Shown one piece after another: positions 35,177 to 48,234 of a stretch of DNA of 64,000 nt; within the stretch, counting starts at the first letter, position 1, and every line of letters begins with the position of its first letter. Location: NCBI RefSeq assembly GCF_008831285.2, contig NC_045139.1:8836204-8900203 (forward strand), in the 5' to 3' direction. Position numbers and translations under genes: made by a program. The notes under the pieces were generated by a model. The model did no database searches and was not told the DNA's origin. It saw nothing but the letters and a program-made list of their open reading frames with translations. Source of the stretch: Nymphaea colorata. Its lineage: Eukaryota > Streptophyta > Magnoliopsida > Nymphaeales > Nymphaeaceae.

Positions 35177-38100
35177 ATGAGACTTAGTTCCATGATGTTG
35201 TTGCGTTGGAGCAAATGTCTACGACAAAGTGATAGTTCATGTGCAATTAGAACTCTGTTCACCAGCCGTCAGTCTGGTTAGTAGCATTTCGATCAAGCAA
35301 GTACTTTTGTTTACTAATTTTCTCTAATTGTGATCTGGTCATTAATTTTCAGAGAACTGTATTAAAGATGGATTTTTCTTTTGTTTCTTACATTTTGATC
35401 TTTTGATAATTTAAGCCAAAGAGGTCAAATCTTACTTTGTCTAGGTTTCACTATGAAACTCAATATTGATTTACTAGTAGGCCTATATTTACCTGAAGTC
35501 ATCATCCTTAGTGCAGACTTCCATGACATGGTTTGAATAAGAATTAGGGTTGTCCCAAGAATGCATATGTATGTCATCTCCAACGTGATTTGTTGGATTG
35601 GCAGAAGCAAAAGCTTATTGTCGTTGGAATGATGGGGAACATTCTAATGTAAGAGAATTATGAATTGATTGCCGTGAGAATATACATGATGATGGTAGCA
35701 CCATGTATGTTAATACAATCATAATCTAAAAATTTACTGCCAGAGGATTCTTACTTGGTCTTACCATCAGCTCTATGGGATACCGACTTTACCATTTTTT
35801 TTTTTTGTCTAAATGAGCATCTGTTTTGAGAGTTTTAAGTTGCAGACTTGCAGTATTCTTTGTGGATTCCACTCCGTTTGGTGGTCTGATGGTTTTGATA
35901 ACTAATCTTATAGTTGCTTGGGGAAGTGTTCTTTGCCATTTCCACCAGAATTTTGTTTGGGAAGGAAGTTCATTTGTATGCTCAGTATGGTATTTAGTAG
36001 CTACTAGTTCCGAGTGTGCTATGTTGTCAAGGTGCCCAGGCTGACGTAGGCGAGCCTAGGCAAAAAAATTGCGACCAATTTTTTTTTTTTTAGTTATGTT
36101 AATATGTCAAGTTATTTTGATTAACTATTACTAATATTTGAAATGTGGAGAGCAGTAATATAACATGCATAATCAACTTAAACAATCAAAAATTAATTGT
36201 TGACTTCATTGAATATGCAAAATCAATAGGAGAAGGTTAACCTTACTCATTAAACGTAATCTATTACAAAAAGAAAAAAAAAATCTAATCTCTAGAATAA
36301 GGAATGTAAATCTGCAAGAAGGCTTTAATCTGTTTGTACTTAAAGAAAGACATAATATAATAAAAAAGACTAACAATACATAATAGTATACATATAAGTA
36401 CACAACAGTAACAATACATATAATAAGTACATAACGATACTAACTTGTATATGTATATATATATATATATATATAAAATATACTCAATTAAGTACACAAC
36501 AATATACTAAATTAAGTGCACGACAATATATAGTTAATTAAGAAACTTTAATTGAAAGGGAAGGTGACTTTTCACTTTTCCATGGGCTAGCCATGTTAGT
36601 GCATAGGCAGCCTAAGTGCCAGCCTAGGTGCCAGCACATATTCTGTCGCCTAAGTGGTGGACTTAGGTGATGGGCGTGGACTCATGCTTAGTCCACGCCT
36701 AAGCGAAGCCTAGGCGAGGCCTTAACAACATAGCCAGTGCGACAGTTGAAATGAGGACCTAGGGTTGCTTCCTCCAACCTAATGCTATAAATCCTATTTT
36801 CCATGTTCCAAACATATTCTGGAGTTCTGGATTCCATAGAGAAAACATTAAAAACACTTCTATCAGTGAAATTGCTGAATCCCCATGTCTGCAGTTGCAT
36901 CCATGTGCCATTGCTTATCAGAGGGTTTGATCCATCTATTTCTGTTAGCTGGGTCCTTGCGTCAATACTATCATTGATGTCATCGCATGCACAAAGATCG
37001 TTCTATTCAATGCTACAAGGAATACATTCTCACAATTCGTTTAGATGAAACTTTTGCATCATTTTCTAATCTCCTTTATAGTAAAAAAGTTTCATTTCAT
37101 TCTGTGCAATGCAAGCTTAGTCTTGTCACCAGTTATATGTTTTTGCATTTTTATATGTTTCTAGTTATGGAAATCAATGTTGTCACTGGGGTATTGTATT
37201 GTGTATCGGTTGGGCCAGCTTATACTCCGTATCGTAATGTATCGTAAATGTACTGTAACGTATCGTAAAATTGATTTTTAATTAAGAATCATGAAAAATC
37301 AGGAAAACTCAAGAAAAATAGCCAAAACATCAAAAAAATTAAGAACAATGTATTTCCTATAAAAAAAAAAACTCATCACACATAAAGCACATTAATGATT
37401 CATCATTCACCATTCATCATTCATAAACCATAGGCATATATAACAACAACAAATTCAAAAAATGAAAAGTTTGACTATATATTCAAAATAACTTATTAAA
37501 ACATTCATGATCTATCACAAGTTTAAAGAGCATCTATCACATATGAGTTTAGACTTTAGAGTGTTGTGGCGTTTAGTAAACTACGTTGCGAGTTCATCAA
37601 ATCGATGGTTTCTTCCTCAAATCAGCATTTTTTTGGAGAAACCAGCAAAATCTCTCCCTCTCACAGGCTTTAGAGAAGTTTAGAGAGAGGGAGAGAGGGT
37701 CTCGGTTTAAAAGAATGAAGCAAAAAGGGACCTCAGGCTCCTTTTTTAAACTTTGACCCCATGTCATAAGATACAAGGTGTATTGTGTGTATCTACTGAT
37801 ACAGCTCCTGTATCGTATGATACACCCGATACAGGTGCCATACGTAGGCGTATCTCGTATCAACCGTATCGTCTAGGTTTTCTTCACCCAGACGAGTCGT
37901 ATTGTATGATACAGATAACACTGATGGAAATAAATGACTTTTTTGCTTTTTCCTATTGTTCTAGTTATGGAAATAAATGAATATTTTACCCATTCTTGGA
38001 CTTTAGTCATCTTCCCCTTCTGCATTTTTTTTTCCCATATATGTTAGCCCTGAGTCCTTTTACTTGGTTGTGAAATTCTTTCACCAGGTAGCAACACGTC

Positions 38101-41100
38101 AGACAGTGGAACTAATAACCTAGGTGAGAGTGTAGAATCTGCATATGATTTTACACAGAGAATATTTGGAGGATTCGGTGATAGCACTTCAGAAACAGAT
38201 CCCTTTTATCAGAAATTGGACAGGTTGGAAAAGGCACGTGGAAGGGCTGGATTTGGTTCAAGACGCAACAATGGATACAGTTCAGGATTTCAAAATACAG
38301 ATGATATGGAGACTTTTGATACGTTGTCAGATGGAATGGATGGCAAGTTGAAGAAGGCTGCCATGTCGTATCCTTACAGTGATGAGATCAAGAACGACGA
38401 TTATGCATTCAGGCCAGATGTGAATTTTAGGCAGGGCGTGACATATACTGTCAAGGTATACATACATGAAGCTTCTGTCTTTTTTTTTTTTTCAGCTTTA
38501 CACTAATCCAAAATTTATGTTCTATACAAACCATGGCATGGCAAAGGTGAAAACACAAAATAATGTTTGATGGTTTTCTTCAGTTTACGTTGTTTATCAT
38601 AAAAGAATCAGCAGATATTGAAGTACTCAAGACAAATACATATTTTTTATCTAAATTCTGATATTTTCCATATTTTATGGTTCACTCAAATGAGAGCAAT
38701 GGTGTTTCTGCATTTCATCTGTTGACATTTCCTGGGTTTATGGGTATATGTATGTCTATGCATGTGTACGGTCTATAAAGTATATGGATTGTGGAAAGGT
38801 ATGAAACTTATGGACCACTGCCCATCATCCATTGCATGAGATTTGATGAATAAAATCTCAAAAGTGAAAGGTGAAGAAAAGGTGTGGGCGTTTGAATTTG
38901 TAGCACACCGGAACTGCCTCTATCTCAAGAATGGGAGATGAAGAAAAAACATAAGCAGTTTGGACATGTCACCAATTTGAATGTGCTTGCCATTTTTTCA
39001 TCTCCCACTTTTGAGATCCCATCCATTAGATCTCACATGATAGGTGATGGACTGTGGTCCATACAGTTCATGCTGGGGGCCCTATAAAATGGTTCAGAAA
39101 GTAGGTACAGTAGGTCAACGTTGGATAGGCACGATTCATGCATACAAACATACATTCTAGATAGGAAACTCAAGGGACTTCATACAAATGCTGGAAGCTC
39201 CTACATTTCAATAGGAGGTAGGACAAAAAATCAAACAATTCCAAAATGGTGGGTTGGGCCAAAGTTGCATGGAAAGCATTCTTCCAACTGTCTTAACCAG
39301 ATAAACTGGACAAACTAAAACTCACTTGTGGAAGGCCAGTCATGTGCATGAGAAATTATCTTCAACAGCTATCTCATCATTATGCGTATTTGAAATTGCT
39401 CAACTTTGTCTACAAACAAAATGAATAGCTTATGAACGTTATGAATTGTAATTTAGGTCATTGTCTGTTATCAGAATCAGCCTATCTGAATCAAATCCTT
39501 GGCAAATCAATTCAATTCTACAGCCAACTCAAAGGCACCATGCATCCACTTTTAACTACTTTTAAAATATTTTGAGTTTTTTGTACTTTACATTAATAAA
39601 ATTTGCACATTTTTTTCTATTTAGCTTTCTGAAAAATATTTTTTTAAATATTTTGGGCAACTCACATCACAACTGATTCAGCTGAATGGTGAATCAGCTG
39701 ATTCACCGAATCAGCATCCCTTCAGTTCACAGACTGATTTTTCCAACACTTGTGTGCACGCGTGATTGATTATTGCACAAATAATGTATATCACTATGTT
39801 CAATGTGAACTAATGTGAACTGCCTTCAGTCATTGATATGAAAATCTGTTCACAAAAAGAAGTGTTCAATTTCCCATAAGAAAAGGATATCTCTCAATTT
39901 TTTTGGCAGTTCTGTGAACTGGAAAAAGGGCAGTTCACATTAGTTTACCAATGATTGTCCCTTTCTAAAGCTGGAACATGACAAAATATAGACTAATTTT
40001 AATCAAATAAATTTTAGTGGTAAAGTGATAAATGCTATAATAATGCCTTCAGCTTTTATTTTCTAATAAGAAATAATTATAATACATTTGGGTCTTCACT
40101 GTAGAAAACTCACCATGGTTTCATGACCACATTGTGCCTATCCTTGTTTGATTTTCAATTTGGAGAACATCTTTTTCTGACAAGGTATTTACTATTTTCT
40201 GATTACAGCACTTGTTTGTGTTAGCCTTATCGGTAACTGGCCTACGTGTGTTGAATGTGACTAATAACCCCAAATGTCTATTTATACTAAACCTTCTTTG
40301 TGAATGTTAAGGCCACTTGATACTGGTGTAATGATGATCATTTTGCCTTTACTCAGGATCTTGATCTTACAAAACCAGGTGTTCAGAAGCGTGCCCCCAG
40401 GGAGGAGTTTGAAACAACGACTGAGGAGGTCTTAAGAAAAGCGGATTTTCGGGTATATCTCTTTTCTTGAGCTGATAAAGATTCCAGGAGTTTTCACCTT
40501 CTTTCCTCACTGATGAATAATAGCTTCTTATGGGTGCAGAAGTTGAGATTTTTCACTTTATGGGGGATTGAGCAACCTTTTATGTCTGGTCAGATTTTTT
40601 TGGCCAGTGTATTTTTTTTTGTTGGACTAGCGAAATTCTTCTGAAACTTTAGCTGCTAAACTCAGTCAGGGATATATATAAACTGGAGGTTGGAATCTGA
40701 TCTAATATTATCGTGAATATGAAAGGTGATGGTTTAGGTATGCCAAAGTTGGGCTTCCCTCACTTTGCAGACACTGAATTTGGGTTCCCCATGTGACTTC
40801 CACCTGTTTTCAGGCTGAAGCTTTTATGATTCGAGGATTTTAGATCTGGCTCATCTTGCATGCTGGGCCTGGTGTCATATCCAATTCTCTAGTTGTTTAT
40901 CCTATGGTTTATCATGCTATTTGGGTGCAGATCCCAGTTCATCGTGGTTGGCAAAACCTGATTTGTTCATGGGCCTGTAAGTGTTATATAAAGTATAAAA
41001 AACATTATTCCACATTTTTAGTTACTTGCGTATTGTTCATAGGCTGTGAACAGGGCAGATCTGCCCTCATGATTTGACCTGGGTGAATGGATCAATGCTT

Positions 41101-41590
41101 ATTTGATTTGGCATCTGGAGAGGAGTCCCAGTTGAAGAAGCCATGTATTTGAAGCTTGTTTTAGTATTTTGATTGGCAGAATGAAGTCAATCTGTGCTTA
41201 CATACTCATAAACCCTTTTGCAGAATGTCAGATTCCTTTCCAATTTCATCACTGAAGCTGGAATTATTATCAAAAGGAGCAAGGTCAGCTACCCAAATAC
41301 TTGGTTAGCAGGAAAACATGTAATAAAGTGATCTTAGTTGTGTATCTGAAGTACACTTTTTTCTCTCTTTCATCTCCTTGCTGCAGACTGGTATTAGTGC
41401 CAAGGCACAGAGGCGTGTTGCTCGTGAGATCAAGACAGCTCGAGCTTTTGGCTTGATGCCCTTCACTACAATGGGAACTAAACCATTTGTTTTTGGAAAG
41501 AGCGTAGAAGATCTTGATGAAGATTATGATTTCGAGTACTTCGGAGGAAACTTTGTTGCTGGTTCTGGAAAGGGGGAAGCTGCGACCTGA
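35177..41590 (+). CDS. bS18-type ribosomal protein, probably mitochondrial
   Basis: Small-subunit ribosomal protein of the bacterial S18 family, nuclear-encoded and organelle-targeted. Coding exons: 35177-35276, 38088-38455, 40357-40452, 41224-41283, 41387-41590. They join in frame with GT-AG introns to 276 codons including stop. Seen: an N-terminal Arg/Ser-rich, acid-poor presequence (MRLSSMMLLRWSKCLRQSD); a long plant-specific middle region with SAYDFTQRIFGGFGD and FYQKLDRLEKARGRAGFG; then the S18 core NVRFLSNFITEAGIIIKRSK and TGISAKAQRRVAREIKTARA, ending FGLMPFT. The C-terminal DLDEDYDFEYF tail is acidic. The presequence favours mitochondria, but plastid targeting is not excluded. Intron 35277-38087 carries two hAT relics. 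Confidence 0.9.
36019..36733. mobile_element. Non-autonomous hAT-like element 3, in the bS18 intron
   Basis: 715 bp. Terminal inverted repeats: left CTATGTTGTCAAGG, right end reversed CTATGTTGTTAAGG. Flanking octamers CGAGTGTG and CCAGTGCG match at 6 of 8 positions, a decayed target duplication. The ends are rich in GCCTAGGCG-type motifs and the middle is AT-rich, including (AT)n at 36455-36475. No transposase. Confidence 0.68.
37175..37923. mobile_element. Non-autonomous hAT element 2, in the same bS18 intron
   Basis: 749 bp with a perfect 8-bp target duplication ATGGAAAT (37167-37174 and 37924-37931). Termini: left CAATGTTGTCACTG, right end reversed CAGTGTTATCTGTA. Like element 1 it carries subterminal GTATCGTA/TACGATAC-type motifs at both ends (37200-37265; 37780-37915), and its termini match those of element 1. 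No transposase. Confidence 0.86.
38780..39081. mobile_element. MITE-like foldback element in a bS18 intron
   Basis: Two inverted arms of about 65 bases, 38803-38866 and 39006-39072, sharing TATGGACCAC and ATCTCAAAAGTG with intervening mismatches. The outer ends are flanked by CTATAAA on both sides (38773-38779 and 39082-39088). Non-coding. Confidence 0.62.
39805..39948. mobile_element. Short MITE-like element, 144 bp
   Basis: Left end GTGAACTAATGTGAACTGCC and reversed right end GTAAACTAATGTGAACTGCC, inverted repeats of 20 bases with one mismatch. Flanked by CAAT on both sides. Lies in the bS18 intron before the exon at 40357. Confidence 0.7.
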
Positions 41591-43010
41591 ATGGAACTTG
41601 TGCACATGGAATAGTTTTGGGATGTTCTGACCAGCATTACAACATGGGGACAGCTGAAGGAGATACTCATGTCTTGGAGATGCAAAGTGTTGTCAGAGTT
41701 GGTGTAGGCTATGCAAATTCCTTTTTTCTCTTAGTGTATTTCTTTTGCTTTCTGTTGCTTGAGCACCTGGTTAATGATCCACTGGGTAGTAGCTCCAGCT
41801 CTTGGCAAACGAATCAACTTAAAAAAGGGAAGGAAGCATATGGTAATTTCGAACTTGGGAGATTCCTGACTGCATTTGGTAGCGGTTGGGAAGCCAGGCT
41901 CTGTGCTTATGTGTTGGCTCATAGTGCATATTCATAAAACAGGTTCAAAGGCCAAGGAACAGCTATCGGGCTTTGTTTTATAGGTTCTTTCTCATTGTAA
42001 CGAATTGTTCTACGTTCTACACTATACGTTGGATGGTAGAATCCATGGTTGGAAACGTCCGCTTGCTGGAAGGCGATACCACATAGCTTCTACCCTTTCA
42101 TTTTTCTTTCTCATCACCGGGGGTCGGGGCATTCTTTGTTAAAAGAAAGCTGTTTCGTTCAGTTTGTGGTTTCCTGTTGCTATCAAATTTGCGACATCAA
42201 TATCTTCTTCTTCCCCTTTATACGATGCGTGCATGGCCTGTTAGGCTGTCTGGTCGAACGGAAAAAGGCGACCGCTTTACTGGGCGGAACAAGCTATCGC
42301 CCTTGTCATAAGGAAGATTTTCTTGTTGGGGGCTCCTAGTAAGATAAAGTAAGAAGAGTTCCACAATCTTGCGGAGGAATAACAATTTCCCAATGAGAGC
42401 AAGGAATGGGCGAGCATCCTCCCTGCACTTTAAGATGAAAGAATATGTTTGAAAGTGCCATGTATGATCAGAAACAGAGAGGGTCAGTACCTGTTTGGCG
42501 TCTGCTGCTGGTCAAGGTCAGTTCGTCTGTTCTCAAAACTTTGGGGTAAATGTTTTGACAAACTTCCTCCAGATCCCCAGCTGTGGTTTATTTAAGGACA
42601 GGCTGAGCAAAGCTACTCAAGGGGAGACAGGCAGCCTGGGTCAGCACTCTCAAGTGATGAAGCATATCAAAGGCTTAAGAATCGGCAATCAACAACCTGC
42701 TGTTGAAACTGTCGCATGATCCTTTTGTGTTCCGCTGATATGGGATAGTATGGAATGTGAGATAGGCTAGGTTGGCTGGGATTCTAGCCAACTGAGTTTT
42801 TGGTAATATTGCCATCCAAGTTGGATTTTATTTTTGTCCTGTAAATATCTCATTTTTTGTGAATAAAAGGTTGAGGGCCTATCCCTCAGCAAATTTTCAC
42901 TGGAATGTGCCAGGTATCAAAAAGAGCGAGGAGTCAAGACTGCATTAATAATGACATCCAATACAGCGATCCTTCTGAACAATTTCTCCAAGGTTTAATT
43001 CTGAAGATCT
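41591..43010. other. bS18 3' flank, no further gene recognised
   Basis: The proximal part is likely 3' UTR. An AATAAA at 42862-42867 could end a long or separate transcript. ORFs of up to about 106 codons here show no recognisable domain. Confidence 0.45.
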
Positions 43011-43015
43011 CATAA

Positions 43016-43243
43016 GGGTGTGTTTGTTTCATCATGGATTTGAGATCACAGTGATCTGAGATCATCCATGGTTTTTAGGTCAGACACCTTCTTCTGACCT
43101 TAAATCCATAGTTTTCTTTACATGTAATTTGCATTTAAGATCCATAATACTAAGACCCTCAGTCTGTTTAAACTGAGAATCTTACAGTACTCACTGTTTA
43201 ATGCAGCCTTGGATATGAGAAACTAAGACTGTGAAACACTACC
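43016..43243. mobile_element. Tourist-like MITE candidate
   Basis: Starts GGGTGTGTTTGTTTC and ends GTGAAACACTACC, which reversed is GGTAGTGTTTCAC, an imperfect inverted repeat. Flanked by TAA on both sides (43013-43015 and 43244-43246). 228 bp, non-coding. Confidence 0.55.
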
Positions 43244-43249
43244 TAACGG

Positions 43250-45890
43250 ATCAGCACTTCTGATACATGGTGATTTTTATTGGGAAGAAGAGAACGCAAC
43301 CCACATTAAAAAACTATTCATTTCTAAGCAACATTTATTGCCACCCACACAATGGTTAGATCAGATGCTTGTAAATTGGTTGATCAGATTGTTTAAATTA
43401 TTCAGCAACAGAAATTCGTTTAGATATCAATATGGAGGTTTGCATTTGCAGATAGAATTAGGCGCAGTCTTGCCAAACTCCCATGATCAGAATTACAACT
43501 TCATGCTTTCAACTATTCGAGCTTTCCATACATATATTCTGGTAAACAGCCAAAATCAACATCTCAGAAGACTGAATGATATATTTTTTCCCGATTCCTG
43601 CCTTTTGAAAGGCACAAAGTAGTTTGTTGTGATTCAAGAACAGAGTAACAGTTGCCTCCGTCTAAATGCAACTGACTGAATTATAAAAAATATACTGTAG
43701 GATGAGCGCGAGGCTAATTCCACTGTCCGACTGACGGCCATAGCCTTCTATCCTTCAGGGTCCAGCTTTGGGCACTATGAAAATGAAAATTTACTGTAGG
43801 ATGACTTCTTTCTGATAGTTTTTTCAGAAAAAAAAAAAGAGACCTAATTAGGACGACATTTACATCCCGAGCAGATCTGGTCATTCTCCGGATGACATTT
43901 TTAAAATGAAGCTTCATTCTTGCCTAGTTGGTATTATTCAATAACTTCAATGCAAGTGGTAAGGTTTACATTATAAACTACGTTCCTATTGCTCATGGTT
44001 CGGATTCACGTCAGATCAAGCATGCTTTTATTGATTCGACTTACTCATCAGATTTAAATTCAAATTCAGACCTTGTTCTTTAAAGTTGGATTCAGATCCT
44101 ACTGGCATAAGGTCTTTATGAGATGGGAGTCAAGATTCAAACTCCAAGGAGAATTCGTTTATGAAACTACCAAGGCTATATGGAGCCAAAAAATTTTTTA
44201 ACAAAGAGGCACTAGTTATATAATTTAGATTTTTAAGGGGCAGTTGTATGAAAATCTAAAAAACTGCCATGAAATTTTAATATAAAATAGCCATTTTTTG
44301 TGGGCATGTGTGGGCAATTGCCACACTATGCCCACACCTTCCTCTGCCCTGCAAGGCCGTCCACTCACACCATTGTCACAACCCAGTATGTTTTTTTTTG
44401 AATCATAAAGTTTGTTTTCCCAAGCATGCACTATGAACCCTGAGGGCGAGAGGCACAGGGGAAATGCCTCTCTTTGGGGTGATGGAAAAACCACTTCCCT
44501 TAAGAAAAAAAAAAACTAATCCAATTACATAATTAGTCCAAATCTCTTAACCAGATCCAGCAAAATGAGTTTGAGCAAGTAGACACCCTAGATTTCTTTT
44601 AAAATGTGATTTGACAAAAAAAAAAAAAAAATCTTGATCTCTCATATCCGAATGTAAGTATTTAATGTTACAATTTCCATTGCTAACATGGTTTATTTAT
44701 GGTCGACCAAAAAGCTCTCCGACTGAGCCCACTACTGACCCAACATCCACATGGACTGAACCTTCAGGCGACCCCGGCCATCATCTTTCCAGTTCACATA
44801 AAAAACGATTGTTGACTCGCTAAAGCAAATACAAAGGCTGATCCCTAGGCCTCGTTCATTTCTAAGAGAACAAATGGTTTACAGCCAAGGAATCTTCTTC
44901 TGCCGATATTAAGGTGGTTTTCCTCATATATTTTAATGAAACATTTTGAAGATAACTTTTGGGTATTGTCAACAGCCTGTTCTTTGTTGATTATACATTT
45001 TAAGCATCTCCACTCTTCCCAACAAAACACACATGGACACCTGTATCCGAATAAATATGTCCCTAGCTACCATATATTATATAAAAAATAATCAAGTGTC
45101 GTTTTCTTCTAGATTAATAATAATGGAATATAGTAAACTTTTCCTTGGATTTTTAAGTGTTACTTTTAAGCTCCCAAATGCAGGCCAACTTGCTTACATC
45201 ACTACCAAGGAATTTAGACAGAGTCATGACAATTATTAGGGATGTCAATGGACAAGCCTGAATTGGAATAGCGTTATTTTTACTTTTTTTTTTATATATA
45301 TATATTTGAATTCAATTTAAATCGGAATTTGGAAGAGTCTAGTATCATATATGAATCTGAATTTTATTTACAATCTGAACCAGATCCAAATATGATGCTT
45401 AGATTTACATTCAATCCGAATCTGATTTTTAAATACACAACCAGGATTAATGTTAGTAACACCACTTTGGCATCCGCTGATTTTGGAATTTGAAGCAGTG
45501 TCATCAGAATCGGCTTGAATCAGTTTGAACAGTAGCAGAAGTAAGTATAGGCTGATGTGGGACACTGCCTGTACCATTCTACAAAAAATGACCCTATTTA
45601 AACATTGACACCTTTGTCATTTTTGTTTATTGATATATAAATGCTCTTTAAAATTTAAAATCTATACTTATAATGTTCTTTAACTAAAAATATTTGACAA
45701 ATTGTATCTCTTTTACGTGAGCAAGAGGTTTACAACCTATCATTCAACGTTCTGACCCCTGAAATCATTCAGAGTTCTGAGCCCTGAATGCCTATCAGTC
45801 TCTTGCCTCAGAAATTTTAAGCTATTTCAACTTTAGTGATGACAATGGTATACCCTCCAACTTAAATGTCACAATTCACAAGTGAGATAT
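43250..45890. other. Gene-poor AT-rich DNA
   Basis: No recognisable gene, RNA gene or transposon end. Contains poly-A/T runs and a short (TA)n near 45293-45305. Confidence 0.5.
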
Positions 45891-45894
45891 TACA

Positions 45895-46075
45895 TGTTAG
45901 CTTGAATATCAAGAGTGATAACAAATTGCATCTCTTTGAAAATGAAAGCAAGTGAGATCAGGTTAAAATCTTTCCTGCCAAGTGAAATGTTAGCTTGAAT
46001 ATCACAAGTGATGACAAATTGCATCTCTTTGAAATTGAAAGCAAGTGAGATCAGGTTAAAATCTTTCCTGCTCTT
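45895..46075. repeat. Tandem duplication (about 94 bp, two copies)
   Basis: TGTTAGCTTGAATATCA occurs at 45895 and 45989. Both copies continue through TTGCATCTCTTTGAAA to GATCAGGTTAAAATCTTTCC with few changes. Confidence 0.92.
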
Positions 46076-46084
46076 AAATATAAG

Positions 46085-46436
46085 CATGTGGCTGGTGACT
46101 GCTTTCCCAGAAAACTGTGCACATGGAGGCGCCGGAACGTGTGATGTCAGACGCTGTTCCGGCACAACCCAACTCATTAAATTCTTCCCGCAGCCATTTA
46201 AAAGGAAGCTGGCTCTCGAGGGCACAGACCTAACAGTGGCATGTGTTGTTGGTGCCATTAATCGTCGACAGACGCTACAGAAATTGATGCCTACATTTAA
46301 TGCATCTGATCACAGCAGCAGGTGGAGAGGTTGTCGTAAAGAGTACCGTTTCGAAGGTGAAATCCCTTCAATCAAGTCGCAACCTCTGCGGCTCTACACC
46401 ACTACATTTTCATGGTCAACTAAAATTCTTCATTAA
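46085..46436 (+). other. Unrecognised ORF segment with GC hairpin
   Basis: An open frame of about 140 codons (from 46008) ends at 46436. The protein has no domain I recognise, and its first part is made of the adjacent tandem duplication. The segment is more GC-rich than its surroundings. GCCGGAAC at about 46132 is matched by GTTCCGGC at about 46158, a perfect 8-bp inverted repeat. Confidence 0.25.
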
Positions 46437-46821
46437 TGTCTATTGTTAAGCTTTTCAGTTGTACTAAAACCTGGTTTCGATATATTTATAGGAAAACAGG
46501 TAGCTACCAAATCTTGGTATGCCACACATCGTTTAAACTGTAGATTTTAAGGAATTCAGATAATGTTGATTAAGTTATAAGTATAGAGTACAAGTTCTTC
46601 TAAGAATCTAAAATACTTTAAAAAAGACAAAAAATTTCATATAAGAAAACTCATTTGTTTCCTCATTTCCTCTCTCTCTCTCTCTCTCACTTCCTTTGAA
46701 GGGTATCTCATACTCTTTAAAAAACTTGTGTTTTATATTTGTAATTGAATCTCTATCATTCAAGCTCCTGCAATTGACAGTGAACATGATTTGGTATATG
46801 AGGGTATGGTACCTACCAGTT

Positions 46822-46822
46822 T

Positions 46823-46878
<56 letters not shown>
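46822..46878. repeat. (CT)n(AT)n compound microsatellite
   Basis: About 19 bases of CT followed by AT interrupted by CA. A second CT run lies at 46668-46688. Confidence 0.93.
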
Positions 46879-48234
46879 AAATTGGTGAATACCATATCGC
46901 TTGGGTAAAAGATAAAAACTAGGCCTCTTAAATTTATATTAAAAAGTGTTTTAAACAAGGCTAATCAACTAATGTGTTTATAAGTACTAAGTTTGTATAG
47001 ATATCATATTGTAGTTCAAGTTATTTTGTAAAAAAAAAAACTTTTCTATTATCAAAATTTTGATGTTGTAAGAGCAGTACATTTTTTTTATCATTAACAA
47101 AATTTTATAAAAATAAAAATGACTAACTTAATGTATCTTACTCATCAAATCATTTTTAAGATCTTGACTATAAGGTTAGATTATAGGAAAGGTACTTGAA
47201 TAATTGATTTTAACTATAAGTTTAGATTTATGTGCTGCACAAATGGCATGGTTTTTGCTAAAGTCTGATCCTTCGGTTGATGCCTGGTTTCCGTCCCTTA
47301 GCATTTACATTCTCTAGGCAGTGCCTCCATGCATACTCTAATGTCTTCTCATGGACTTTAGCTCGCACATCCCTAACATCATTTCCCATGCAGCTTCCAA
47401 ATACACCATAACTGCATTAATGTGATATTAGTCCTTTCAACTTTTGCCATTCTAAACAATGATTTTGCTTCTGCTTGTTGTTGACTGTGAGAAAAACAAA
47501 AAATTGTGCATTCCATCCTATCTTAGATTGGAGAAAGGTCAAGTTTACTCGGAAAATAAGTTAGTGGCTTGGATTTCGTAATCGTTTGTTCAAGGAACTG
47601 TAAAGAATATTTTATGTATGCGTCTTGCCTTTATCATATCTACAGATATAAATGATATATAGGCTTTTGATGTTTTCTCATTTTAGATGGACAAGAAACA
47701 CGGCATCATGGGTATTGAACTAATCATTGTTATCATTATTATTTAATAATAATAATTGTTATTAATCTTCTTAAAGGTCTTAAATTCAATCTGCTCGCCA
47801 AATGGTTCACAGAGTTCTTGTTGGAGATACTCCAAAGAGGTCGAAACCCTACACCCTATTTCCCTTACCTCTAGGGTTCAAAGTGGCTTCGGAACCTAGG
47901 TGGAGAGCTAGGATACGTGTTATTAGAGTGTTGCACATATTTACAGTCTAGAAAAAAACTTTTACTGACCTACCAATCCAACAATTAAGACTTTTGTTGG
48001 CAAACCATATAATTTAGTAGACATATTTATATTTGAAAATTTTGTTGCTGCTTGTCTAAATTTATTATCTGCTTAAATTTGTTTCTTTGGATGTCTTTCC
48101 TACGAGTGAGATCAGGTTACATGTTATGGCCATGACAAGGGGCCATGTGTTATGAGCAAAACGACTAGAATGCCAAAGATTGCCATATAAGGTTAAAATT
48201 GATATGGTAAAAAAAAAAAACCCTATAAAATGAC

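Noticed and set aside
46008-46436. 142-codon ORF as a new gene
   Set aside because: The first third is tandem-duplicated non-coding-like DNA, with no domain, splice context or start support; kept only as an unrecognised segment.
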